Assembly: GCA_035236585.1 (NCBI GenBank)
Contig: CP141135.1
Location: 60,976,190 to 61,040,189, forward strand
DNA from: Warburgia ugandensis
Taxonomy: Eukaryota > Streptophyta > Magnoliopsida > Canellales > Canellaceae
Direction of reading: 5' to 3'
DNA: 64,000 bases
Below are positions 1 to 13,632 of the stretch, in pieces. A program made the position numbers and the translations under genes. Below the pieces are notes generated by a model. That model was given only the letters and a program-made list of their open reading frames with translations, was not told where the DNA came from and ran no database searches. Every line of letters begins with the position of its first letter. Positions within the stretch are counted from its first letter, which is position 1.

Positions 1-3000
1 TGTTACCATTCTTAGAAGTAGTAAAAGAATTGTGAAAGATGAGCCTCAAAAGACTGAAAAGGTAGAAAAATCTATGAAAGATAAAGAATACTATAAGGAC
101 CCTGTTTCACTTGATGACCCAAGTCCTATACCTACTCCATTCCCTCAAAGGTTGCACCAAGCCTCAAAGTCTATCTCTAACGATGAGATTTTAGAGATTT
201 TTGAGCAAGTCAAGATCAATAGACCGATCTTAGACGCTATAATACAAATCCCATCTTATGCCAAATTCTTAAAAGACTTATGCACCATAAAGAGAAAGCT
301 AAATGTCCAAAAGAAGGCATTTTTTACTGAACAGGTTAGTTTGATTCTTCAACACCATACACCGCCAAAGTACAAAGATCCTGGTTGTCCCACTCTTACT
401 TGCATTATTGGACCCATAGGATTAACCAAGCTCTTCTTGATTTATGATCTAGTGTGAACCTATTACCATACTCAATATACGAACAGTTAGGTCTGGGTGA
501 ACTGAAACCTACTTCTACTACGCTCCAGCTAGTTGATCATTCTGTACAAATACAAAGAGGGGTAATAGAGGATGTGTTAGTCCAGGTAGAACAATTTTGC
601 TTCCCTATAGATTTTCTAGTTCTAAATACACAACCGATGGTCGACCCCTAATTGGGATAAGGTCTTGATGATGATGATGATGATGAGATACACAACCGGT
701 GGTGAATGAGAAGAATGAAATACCAGTCATCCTAGGACGACTATTTTTTGCTATGTCCAATGCCTTAATCAACTGTAGAAATGGTGTCATGAAATTGTCC
801 TTCGGCAATATGACAATAGAGCTAAACATCTTTAACATTTGTAAGCAACCTGGTGAAACTACTGATGATTTGCATAGTGTTAACATGATCAATTCAGTTG
901 TGCAAGATCAATTTCAGTCACCTTTCTTGTTCGACCCACTGGAGGCCTATTTGGCCCATTTTAATGAGTTTAAAGAGGACGTATTAATAGAGGAAGTTAA
1001 CGCCCTCATTGATTCTGTTGCTATCATGGATATAGAAAAATGGAAACCTCATTTCGAGGAACTTCCACCGAGGGAGTCCACTCCCCCTCCATCATCCATA
1101 AAACCTCCTAAGCTTGAATTGAAATCTCTACCATCAGATTTAAAATATGCCTTTTAGGAGACCAAGAGACTTATCTGTAATAATTTCCTCCAAATTAGAA
1201 ACATCTCAAGAGGAAAAGTTAATAGACACTTTAAAAGAACACAAAGGAGCTATAGGATGGACCATAGCTGATATAAAGGGTATTAACCCTTCAATCTACG
1301 CCCATAGGATATATCTAGAGGATGAAGCTAAACCATGTCATCAAATGCAAAGAAGGCTAAATCCTAATATGAAATATGTGGTTAGAGCAGAAGTCTTAAA
1401 GTTGCTTGATGTGGGAATCATTTATCCCATAAGTGATAGCAAATGGGTAAGTCCAACTCAAGTGGTTCCAAAGAAGTCTGGAGTGACAGTAATAACTAAT
1501 GCCAATACTGAATTGATCCCTACTAGGGTTACCACTGGTTGGTGTATGTGTATCAACTATAGAAAGTTGAATTACATTTACAAGGAAGGACCATTTTCCT
1601 TTTGTTGATCAAATGTTAGAAAGGGATGCAGGACATAAACATTATTTTTTTCTAGATGGTTATTTAGGATATAACCAAATAGAAATTGCACTCGAAGATC
1701 AGGAAAAGACAACATTCACATGTCCTTTTGGCACTTTTGCTTACAAAAGAATGCCATTTGGATTATGTAATGCTCCTTCTACATTTCAACGTTGCATGTT
1801 AAGCATTTTTAGTGACATGGTAGAGAGAATTTTAGAAGTTTTCATGGATGACTTTTCTGTTTTCGGTAATTCATTTGAAACATGTCTCGAAAATTAAAGA
1901 AAAGTCTTAATTCGTTGTAAAGAAAAGAACCTAGTGCTTAATTGGGAAAAATGTCATTTCATGGTTCCTAAGGGAATAGTCCTAGGTCACATCGTGTCAT
2001 CCAAACGTATAGAGGTAGATAGAGCCAAAGTTGGTCTAAATACCAATCTACCCGTTTCAAAATCTATTAAGGACATTTGCTCTTTTCTAGGTCATGCAGG
2101 ATTCTATAGGAGGTTCATTAAAGATTTTACTGCAATATCTAGACCATTATGTCACCTCCTCACAAAGGATATTCCTTTTGAGTGGACTTAGGATTGTCAA
2201 AAAGCTTTTATAAAGCTAAAAGACAAGTTGACCACTGCACCTGTCATGCAGCCACCTAATTGGAGTCTACCCTTTGAAATCATGTGTGATGGTAGTGATT
2301 ATGCAGTAGGAGCTGTACTCGGGCAGAGAAAAGAGAAGAAGCCATACGTCATCTACTATGCCAGTAAGACCTTAAATAGCACCCAAATGAACTATTCCAC
2401 TACGGAGAAACAACTCTTAGCAGTTGTCTTCGCATTGGATAAATTCAGGTCTTACTTGGTTGGATCTAAAATAGTCATATTCACTGACCATTCGGCTCTC
2501 AAGTATCTCCTTTCTAAGAAAGATGCTAAGCCTAGACTAATTAGATGGATTCCCTTACTTCAAGAGTTTGATATTGAAATAAAAGATAAAAAGGGAGTAG
2601 AGAATGTGGTAGCTGACCATTTGTCTTGCCTAGTCCTAGCAGAGTCTTTTAGATGAGTTGCTAATTAAAGACACTTTCCCTGATGAGCAACTTTTTCATG
2701 TTTCCCATCCTCCTTGGTTTGCTGATATTGCGAATTATTTAGTTATAGGAAAAATTCCTGAACATTGGACTAAACAAGAAAAGGAAAAATTCTTTTCCAA
2801 TGTTAAGCACTATTTGTGGGATAATCCATACCTATTTAAGTATTACCCATATCAAATTATTCGGAGATGTGTTCCTGAATTAGAACAACATAGTGTCATC
2901 TCCTTTTGTCATTCAGAAGCATGTTGTGGACATTTTTCAGCATAGAAAACAGCTGTAAAGATTTTGCAGTGTGGTTTCTATTGGCCATCATTATTCAAAG

Positions 3001-4007
3001 ACACTCATGTGTTTTGTAAATCTTGTGAGTGATGTCAAAAGTTAGGAGGAATAAACCATAGGAATATAATGCCTTTAAACCCTATCCTTATTATAGAAGT
3101 TTTTTATTGTTGGGGTATAGATTTCATGGGTCCATTTCCACCTTCTTTTGGCTACATTTATATCTTATTAGATGTATATTATGTTTCAAAATGGATTAAG
3201 GCTATCTCATGTAGGCATAATGATCACAAAATAGCTCTTAAATTCTTAAAACAAAATATTTTTTTCTAAATTTGGGACTCCTTGGGCCATTATAGGTGAT
3301 AACGGTGTACACTTTTGCAACAAACCATTTGAAGCACTCATGAAAAAACATAATATAACCCATAAAGTTGCAACACCATATCACCAGCAAACAAGTGGAC
3401 AAGTAGAAGTATCTAATCGGGCCATAAAACTAATCCTTCAAAAGACTGTAAATTCGGATGGTAAAGATTGGTCTCTTCGACTAACTAATGCACTCTGGGC
3501 TTACAGGACTGCATATCGCACCCCGATTGGTATGTCTCCATATTGTATTGTACACGGTAAGGCTTGTCATTTGCCTGTGGAATTGGAATAGAGAGCTTGT
3601 TAGGCTATAAAGACATTTAATTTCAATATGGATAAAGGAAGCTCACATAGAAAACTCCAACTTAATGAGTTGGAAGAGATCAGGGAAGAAGCTTATGAGA
3701 GTAATAGGATATATAAAGAAAAGATGAAAGTTTTTCATGATAAGAACATAATGAGAAAATCCTTTACTCCAAGCCAGAAGGTTCTACTTTACAATTCTAA
3801 GCCTCACCTATTTCCAGGTAAGCTTAGATCTCGATGGACCGGTCCATATATAGTAAGAGAAGTTTTTCCATATGGGACCATCGAGATTGAGGATGCTAGG
3901 ACTAGTCATACTTTTAAAGTGAATGGTCAATGTTTAAAGCCTTTCCTAGAATATGAGAATCTAGAAGTTGAGTCCACAACTCTAGAGGATCTTGTTTATC
4001 AGGATTG
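1..4007 (+). pseudogene. gag-pol polyprotein remnant of Athila-like element
   Basis: The gag-pol polyprotein would supply protease, reverse transcriptase, RNase H and integrase for retrotransposition. Visible landmarks include a protease region around 450-1,000 with a LGELKPTSTTLQL-type stretch and a VILGR motif, and the RT core FAYKRMPFGLCNAPSTFQR followed by FMDDFSVFG. RNase H shows [18 protein letters not shown], and integrase shows DFMGPFPPSFGY and [13 protein letters not shown]. The C-terminal tail has the PSQKVLLYNSKPHLFPGKLRSRW pattern, which is typical downstream of gypsy integrases. The remnant is not translatable as a whole. It is nearly the same in sequence as 40,300-42,920, which is internally shorter. 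Confidence 0.88.
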
Positions 4008-5668
4008 AGTGGATCTCATCCCTGTGTACCATATTTTGTATTTTTTTCTCTGCATCACCCATATTCATTTTAGGTCATACTTTTTAAAACATTGAGGACA
4101 ATGTTTTTGTTAGGTTGGGGGGGTGTAGAATTCTAGCAAATTGTAGTTCTTTTTTAGGTGCTTTCCTTGGTTTTTCAAAAAAAAAAAAAAAAGAAAAAGA
4201 AAAAAATGGAAATTTTTAGGTCATTTCCAATACTATGATGAGAATTGGATTTTCTGAAGGATAATCTTGATAACTTTAGCTTATTAATGGTATTGAGTAT
4301 GATTAATTAATCATTTTACACAATTTCTAAAATATTCTATGAAAGCAAAGTCTTAGATCACATCTGTACTCGCAGTTGCATATAGATAATCTAGAAATCG
4401 TGAAGAAATTCAATGGAGACTTATAACCTAAGAACGTTTTAGAGCCATTCATCCTTTTTGAGAGGTTATAAATGTTCTTAATTTTCTTTAGCGTACTTAA
4501 AGAAAATTGATCCCAAACTCTTAAATTTGGCTAATTACCTGAATAATTAGAGTACTATCTTTAAATTCTGGAAGTTCATTGAATCTGATAGATTATAGGA
4601 AACCTAGAAAATTATTTAGGCCATCCTTGTTGTGAACGTAGAGACATAAAGCCTACCATAAAGTATTTTTACCACTAGTTACCCAAGTTGAGCCTTTTAA
4701 AATAAGCATTTTCTTTTGTCACCCAAATTAACTTTTACCCATATTAACCTAGTATAAATTAACCATTACTGATTTTCTTTGAAAAATAAGTTAGAGAGTA
4801 ATGAAGAAATACCTTTTAGTTGCAATGAAAGTCAAAAAGTGGATATCAAGAAAAGAAATATTCTTCAAAGTGAGTAAAAAGCACTTAAATATAAAGAAAA
4901 GAGTTTGAAGAAAAAAAAAAAAAAGAGAGAGAGAGAGAAAAGAAGAAAGAAGAAGAAGAAGTTTGAAGAATGCAAAGAAAGAGTTGTGAACTTTAGTAGA
5001 AGACCTCTACTTATTTTTTTGAAGAAACTTCGAATACCCTTATACCTTTTCTTTGGTAACTTGTCCTAAGCCTACATTTCGTCCCAGTTAAAGACCTATT
5101 GATTCTAGGATGAATATAGTCTTGATGAGGAAATGAATGGATATGATTTAAAAGAGTGATATTTCTAAATATTCAAAGGTAACGGCATCCATTCCAAAGG
5201 GATCAAAACAATTACATTCCTTAGTAACTCCCGTTCTTCATGAATATATGTGAGATAAATTTTCTTTTATTAACTCTTCTCATATAATTAAAAGAGAGAT
5301 ATGATTTGAACCCTCTATCTGAGAGATTTTATTTTTGAGTGTATGCCATTAGTAACGGTTGAGGTCAAAACATATTTCACATGGAGTTCAAAAGTTAGAA
5401 GTTTACTCAGAGATAAAGATTATTCTATGTGTAGACTGTACGCACACACACACACACACTCACTATGAGATATGAGCTTAACTAGAATATTTTTAGCATA
5501 TGGATAGGGTTTAGAATTCTTCAGTCATCTTTATTAGTATGCTAAAGTGGAAAGATTTATTGAAGATAATTCCCTGAAGAAAGTGGAGATCACCTAAAAA
5601 AATATAAAAAATTTGAGTTGATTTTTTTGCATCTTTTACTAGGGACTAGCAAAATGCTGTTTGGGGGG
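4008..5668 (+). other. 3' noncoding region of forward element, with polypurine tract
   Basis: About 1.66 kb without credible coding lies between the pol tail and the LTR, as is usual for Athila-type elements. It holds A- and AG-rich runs near 4,178-4,205 and 4,910-4,960, a CA microsatellite at 5,443-5,459, and ends in TTGGGGGG at 5,661-5,668. That run directly abuts the LTR and is the likely plus-strand primer (polypurine tract). A second G-run sits near 4,118. The region is repeated at 24,150-25,158, 33,752-35,459, 42,921-44,584 and 63,074-64,000. Confidence 0.75.
5443..5459. repeat. (CA)n microsatellite
   Basis: A CA dinucleotide run within the 3' noncoding region of the element. The same site carries runs of different length in the other copies: 24,921-24,952, 35,212-35,251, 44,353-44,373 and 63,844-63,871. 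Confidence 0.9.
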
Positions 5669-7706
<2,038 letters not shown>

Positions 7707-8799
7707 CTTTTCTTTCATTTTCATTTTTTTAATCTCTTTTAAAGAATATTTCTTTTCTCAATATTCACTTTTCTGCTCTGATTGCAACTAAAAAGTATAT
7801 TTTCATTCATCTCTAACTTATCTTTTGAAGAAATAGGTAATGGATATATTATAGAGGGTTAATATGTGTTAAGATTAGTTGTGTGAGAAAAGAAAGAGCT
7901 TATATATTAAGGCTCAAATTGGCTGACTAGTGGTAAAATTATATTTGAGTAAGCTTTATGTCTGTATGTTAACAAAGATGGCCTAAATCATTTTCTAAGA
8001 TTTCTATAATCTATTGGATTCAATAAACCTTTAGAACCTCAAAGATAATACTCTAATCATTCTAGTAGTTACTCAAATTTGAAAGTTGATGGGATCAAGT
8101 TTCTTTAAGCACGTTGAAGAAAATTAAAAATATTTATAACCTGTCAGAAGGAATGACCAGCTCTAAAGCTCACTTAGGTTATAGGTCTCTATTGAATTTC
8201 TTCAGGATTTTTCAGTCATAACTACTTATCACTTAGACTATATACATGTAGTTGTGTATACAGAGATGATTTGAGACTTAGCTTTCATGAAATACTTTAG
8301 AAAATAAGTAAAATGATGAATTAATCATGTACAATTCTATTAATAAGCTAAGGATGGTAATTCAAGATTAGGCTTTCAGAAAATCCAATTCTCATCATTG
8401 TATATGAAATGTCCCGTTTTCTTTTCTTTTCTTTTTCTTGTTTAATAAAAAAATTTAACAAAAACTTAAATATACTAAAATTCTACAGCCCCAACCTGAT
8501 AGAAACAATGTCCTCAATGTTTAAATAGTATGAACTAAAATGAATATGGGTGATGTATAGGAAACAAAATACAAAATATGGTACAAAGGGATCATATCCA
8601 CTCAATCCTGATAAACAGGATCCTCTAGAGTTGTGGACTCAACTTCTAGGTTCTCATACTCTAGAGTTGAGGTTTCCATTTTTCTGTATCCATGATAGGA
8701 ACAGAATCAAAGAGGGAATTAACTTCCTCTATTAATGCATCCCCATTAAACTCATTCAAATGGGCCAAACAGGCCTCCAGTGGGTCTAACAAAGAAGAC

Positions 8800-11300
8800 G
8801 ACTAAAATTGATCTTGCACCACTGAATTGATCATGTTAACATTATTTAAATCATCCATAGTTTCACCAGGTTGCTTACAAATGTTAAAGATGTTTAGCTC
8901 TAATGTCATATTGCTAAAGGACAGTTTGATGACACTATTTCTATAGTTGCTTAAGGCATATGACATACCCAAAAATGCTCGTCCCAAGATGACTGGTATT
9001 TCATTCTTCTCATTCACCACCAATTGTGTATTTAGAACTAAAAAAATCTACAGGGAAGCAAAATTGTTCTACCTAGACTAATACATCCTCTATTACCCCT
9101 CTCAGTATTTTTATAGAATGGTTAGTTAGCTGGAGTGTAGTAGATGTAGGTCTCAGTTCTCCCAGACCTAACTGTTCATATACCGAGTATAGTAATAGAT
9201 TCATACTAGATCCCATATCAAGCAAAGCTTGATTGATCTTATGGTTGCCAATAATGCAAGTAAGAGTGGGGCAACCTAGATCCTTGTATTTTAGTGGTGT
9301 ACGATGTTGAAGAATAGAACTCACTTGTTTAGTAAAAAATGCCTTCTTTTGCACATTGAGTTTTCTTTTTGTGGTGTATAGGTCATTTAAGAATTTGGCA
9401 TATGATGGGATCTGTTTTATTGCATCTAAGATTGATATGTTGATCTTGACCTACTTGAAAACCTCTAAGATCTCATCATTGGAGGCAGACTTTGAAGCTT
9501 AACTCAACCTTTACGTAAATGGGGCAGGGATAGGACATGGGTTGACATGTGAGGTAAGGTCCTTCTATTTAGACTTTTCTGTGACCTTAGTGGACTTTTC
9601 TACTTGGTCAATCTTTTAAGGTTCATCCTTCTCAATTCTTTTATCACTCAAAAGAATGGTGACAGTCTTGGTCTGTTTTATAGTAGAGCTGGATAATGCT
9701 TTACGGACATTAGTGTTAATCGCATGCATTGTCTTAGGATTTGCTTGTGGTTAAGCTGAAAACTTTTCTTTTTCCATGTTTCACATCATCTGACTCATCA
9801 TATTTTCTAACACTTTCATAAACTTTTCTAATTGAGAAATTTTCCTCTCCTAATTTTAAAGTATCTGATTATCCTCTCCATGCATTTTGGATGGGGGATA
9901 TATGGTGAAGGAGCAGGATTTTGATGAGCTTAGTAAGATAGGGTAAGGAGTCCTTAATTTTGTTGATGAGGCAGGTACATACCTGATTGTGAAATATTAA
10001 TTTTGTTGATGAGGTAGGAATGGACCTGATGTGAAATATTTGTTGTGGGTCCATTTCTCCAATTGAAGTTAAGGTGGTTTCTCCAATTGAGATTGTATGT
10101 TTTAGAAAAGGGGGAAAAAGGTTGCTTATAAGAGTTTAGGGAATTTATCTATTCATGAAGTACATCTTGAAATGCTGGTATTGTTGGGCATTCATGAGTA
10201 ACGTTTACATCACTCTCACAAATACTGCAAACCTGTTCGATCTTCATGGAGGCAACTTTCACCATTTCTATGGCCTTTACTTTTCTAGTAAGGGAGGTTA
10301 TCTTTGCATTTATGTCATCTTTTTCATTCAAGGAAAAAATACCTCCCTTAGAAGATGTGGTGGGCTTTGTTCTATCTGAATGATCAATTCTTTCTAAATC
10401 AACCCAGGTGTGCGCACTCTCAACTAACCATTCTAAGTACTCTTGCTCTTCTTCTAGTTTTTTTCTTAGGAAATTACCATTGTACATCGTTTCTACAAAC
10501 TAACGCATATCAGAGTTTAATCCTTCATAAAAGAAGCTAATAATGTGCCAAGATTCATATCCATGCTTTGGACATGTTAACAACATATCTTTGAATCTTT
10601 CCCAGCATTGATAGAAGCTCGCTTTGTCATTTTGGGTGAAGATCATAATCTTTCGGCGAAGAGTGTTGGTTTTATGAGTTGGGAAGAACTTTTTCAAGAA
10701 CTCCCTTGTCATGTCTTGCCAGGTTTGTATTGAACCTGTTGGTAGCATATTGAACCACATCTAAACTTTTTCCTTTAAAGAGAAAGGAAAAAGCTTCAAC
10801 CTTACCATATTTAATTTGACATTTTGTGTGCGCTGTGTAGTACACACTTCATCGAATTTTTTAGGTGTAGGTAAGGACTTTCACTGTCCAACCCATGATA
10901 TTTTGGGAGTAATTGAATTACTCCCGTTTTTAGCTCTATGGTATCCACATTTTGAGGTAGAATGACACAAGATAGCGTACTTGTATGAGTTGGTTGAAGA
11001 TAATCCCTTAGTGTTCTACCACAAGGGTTTTGATAAAAATCATTATCTCTATGGTCACTCTATTGGTCCCACTCTACATTTTCATTTCTTCTCCAGTTCC
11101 TAAGGTTGGTGGATGATTATTCCTCTTTAGCAGAGGTTGATGCTCTTCATCTATTAGAGGTGGTGGGTCCTCATTCATAAGGAGCGTGGGGCCCAGATCT
11201 CCTCTAACACTACATAGGGGTGAGTTATCCCTTGATCTTTATTCAATATTTGAATGAATTAGTTATATGTTGTTTTTGACTAAATGTCCAGTTTTATTGC
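8800..11300 (-). pseudogene. gag and protease remnant (reverse element)
   Basis: Gag forms the virus-like particle and protease cleaves the polyprotein. On the minus strand, 10,760-10,500 reads as a gag core with TWQDMTREFLKKFFPTHK and SFYQCWERFKDML, typical of the plant retrotransposon gag domain. 10,487-10,149 continues with a cysteine/histidine cluster (CSICES...) resembling the nucleocapsid zinc knuckle. 9,354-9,073 carries the protease region with ALLDMGSSMNLLLYSVYEQLGLG, and 9,023-8,802 carries VILGRAFLGMSYAL. The frame is interrupted several times. A near-identical copy lies at 47,720-50,220, and the protease part recurs at 31,126-31,727. Confidence 0.82.
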
Positions 11301-12471
11301 ATGTTCATAAGTGCATACAACATGGATTCTTTTTTGTTTACCTAAATAATTTTAAATGCTAATGATAGGGCACAAAAATTCAAACACCTCAAAGGCCAAG
11401 AAGTAGACAATTTGATTATCTCAGAATTGTGTTGGGGAGAAGCTTTTAGATTAGCCTAATCTAATGCCCCTCCTTTCTTTCAGACTTGTCCTACTGCTTA
11501 CTAGTTAGATCCTACCTAACCAACCACTTCACAGCCTCCTCAGTTAGCCATAGGTAGTCTAAGTCATAGAATGTGTTGACAGAGCTAGTCGTTTAAAAAC
11601 CAGCGTAGTAGGTTAAATGGGGGCCACTAGGGTGGCAATAGATTGCCTCCTTCCAAGAGGGTCCCATTAGCATATGGTGGGCCTTATAGGTCTCTTCTAG
11701 TTGATTTTAAATTAAATTGGAAGGTTGGGATATGTGCTTGTAGTGATTATCTTAGGTGGGCCAAGAGGTGGTGATGAAATTCACCCTTGATTTTGTTGGG
11801 TTGCGTTCCCTTATTAATTAATTTTTCCATTCTATGACAATTCGGTCAACATATAATCACCGTAAAGCATTTAAATATGCCCTAAAAATGCAATAAAAAT
11901 TAACAACTAATGAAAACATTAAAAATGCACCATATATCGAATGTATTCTATAAGATTTTTATACAAACAACTAATGCAATTTTAATCTATAATGCACAAC
12001 CTAAACTAAAACTTTTAAGGGGTTTAGAAATTTCTCACATGGGTCCTAAAAAAAAATCTTCTCGTACAAGGGTGGGACCATTTACATTCCACCTCAACTT
12101 TCAGGTTACAATGGTCCACCCTTAACATGTATTATTACAGCCTTTTAAATTAACTATGAAAATAAAAAATAAATTATATTAAATCCTCACTATAATTCAC
12201 TCAAAATAAACTACAAAATCCTAATTAAACTCCTTAAATTTCTTCTTTCTTTTCCAAATTTCCTACAAAATAAGAAATTATCATAAGTACTAAAAATTAG
12301 GAGACATTAAATTTATGAACTAACAAAATTTTAAAATGCACCTAATTTGCCTAAAATGTTAAAACAATGCAACTCCTAAAATTTTTGAAATTTTATATTT
12401 TTTTAAAATTTTATATATTTTTGAAAATTTTTATATTTTTTGATTAAAATTTATGAAAACACCATTGTGGG

Positions 12472-12489
12472 TCCTCGGCAATGACACCA
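12472..12489 (-). other. Primer-binding site, tRNA-Asp-like
   Basis: On the minus strand this reads TGGTGTCATTGCCGAGGA, six bases inside the LTR edge. It differs by about four bases from the TGGCGCCGTTGCCGGGGA-type site, complementary to the 3' end of tRNA-Asp, that is usual for Athila and many plant gypsy elements. It fixes the element's orientation and the LTR boundary at 12,496. Confidence 0.75.
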
Positions 12490-12495
12490 AAAACT

Positions 12496-13632
12496 TGTTG
12501 ATATTTTTCGCAAGTGCACGACTATTGTAGTTTAGCTAGTACAGGTCCAGGTCAATTTCCACAGGGACTCGACTTAATTTTTGGAGTTTACACAAATTTT
12601 AATTATAAATTAACAAAATAACATTCAAATTGATTAACCCATGAGTACAATGTTCTAAATTTAATTAAAATTAATTACAATAATAATCCAAATACAAATT
12701 TCGCACCCTGATCGTTGTGTCATGCAATGAATCATAACTGAAATTACTTCTCCTAGAAACTAATATGAGAATAAAGCTAACTTAGATAAAGTAAAATATG
12801 GATTAAAAAAACAAAATAGGCTACAAGACAAAACAGGACATGAAAGTAATTTGGATTTTTCACTGAGGTCATTTTTTGGAATTTTTTCTATTTTTTGGTT
12901 TTAAACGAAAACCAGATGAAGAGAAACCCCACGGAGGGGGCCAGAGGAAGGAGGAACAAGGGAAACAAGAGAGGGAAAAGAGGAAAGAGGGCTGGCCAGA
13001 GGTGGGGAAGAACACAAGAGCAGAGGAGGAATTGGGCAAAGCAATGGAGAGCCACTACTGGGGCGGTCGGTGAAGAGAGGTGCTAGCTAGACTAGCATGG
13101 AATGCGATGGAGAAACAAAGAGAGAGGTGTAATGAGAGAGAGAGAGAGTGGTCAGAGGTTGGTGTCGGAGATGATCTAGGAGAGAAGGGGAAATCTGGGT
13201 TGCCAGAGAAGATCTGGGAGAGAAGGGGAAATTTGAGTTGGTTATTGGCGCCGATGGCAGAGCTATCGTGTAGGTGATTTGGGCCGGCTAGTGATGCTAG
13301 GAGGAGGAGGATAGAGAGAAGAAAGGGAGAGAAGAGGTGTGGAAGGGGGTCGGTATCTGGCTGGTAAGAGAGAGATAGACAGACAGAGGAAAGAGAAGAG
13401 GGTTCTAGGCGGCGCTGGTTTAGGCTACCCAGATGGGTTTGGGCAATGATGGAGAAAGCCGACAGGCAGAGGCTTTAAAAGAGCATTTATTGATAAAGTG
13501 ACTTGTAAAAGATTTTTTTGGTTTTGATCTATAGGGTGGGGTACAATCCAATGGGCTTTGAAATTTGTTTCAAAACATCCAAAATTCCATTGGGTTGTTG
13601 TTTGAACAATCAAACTAACCCTAGTTAATGCA
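12496..13632 (-). repeat. 5' LTR of reverse element, ~1,137 bp
   Basis: On the minus strand it starts TGCATTAAC and ends ATCAACA, immediately before the primer-binding site. It contains a CGTGCACTTGCG stretch near its 3' end, equivalent to that of the 2.0 kb LTR. The stretch 12,910-13,400 is almost pure purine on the plus strand, hence pyrimidine-rich in the element's own sense, and shares a CTGGCC core with the larger LTR. The outer end (13,632) is inferred from the TG...CA rule and from identity with 51,418-52,554. No matching second LTR of this type is in the window. Confidence 0.7.

Larger units (their letters stand above)
7707..13632 (-). mobile_element. Fossil Athila-like element (reverse), shortened, with 5' LTR
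   Basis: Read on the minus strand, the element starts with a 5' LTR (13,632-12,496), followed by a primer-binding site and a leader to about 11,300. Gag remains lie at about 11,300-9,870 and protease remains at about 9,500-8,800. Its 3' noncoding region (about 8,640-7,707) then runs straight into the forward LTR. Most of RT, RNase H and integrase is absent. It is broken in several places. Its 3' noncoding region is only roughly 75-80% like that of the forward element (estimated by eye), so it is a different subfamily. The same remnant is at 46,628-52,554. Confidence 0.85.

Noticed and set aside
605-892. Reverse-strand open frame with a run of histidines
   Set aside because: The histidines come from a short GAT/ATC microsatellite inside the forward protease region. 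The same applies at 40,759-41,046.
10155-10540. Plus-strand open frames at 10,155-10,379 and 10,355-10,540
   Set aside because: They lie opposite the reverse-strand gag remnant and have no recognisable features. The counterparts at 49,076-49,461 were rejected for the same reason.
12876-13277. Overlapping Arg/Glu/Gly-rich open frames
   Set aside because: Purine-rich strand of the reverse LTR; same low-complexity artefact. The same applies at 51,798-52,199.
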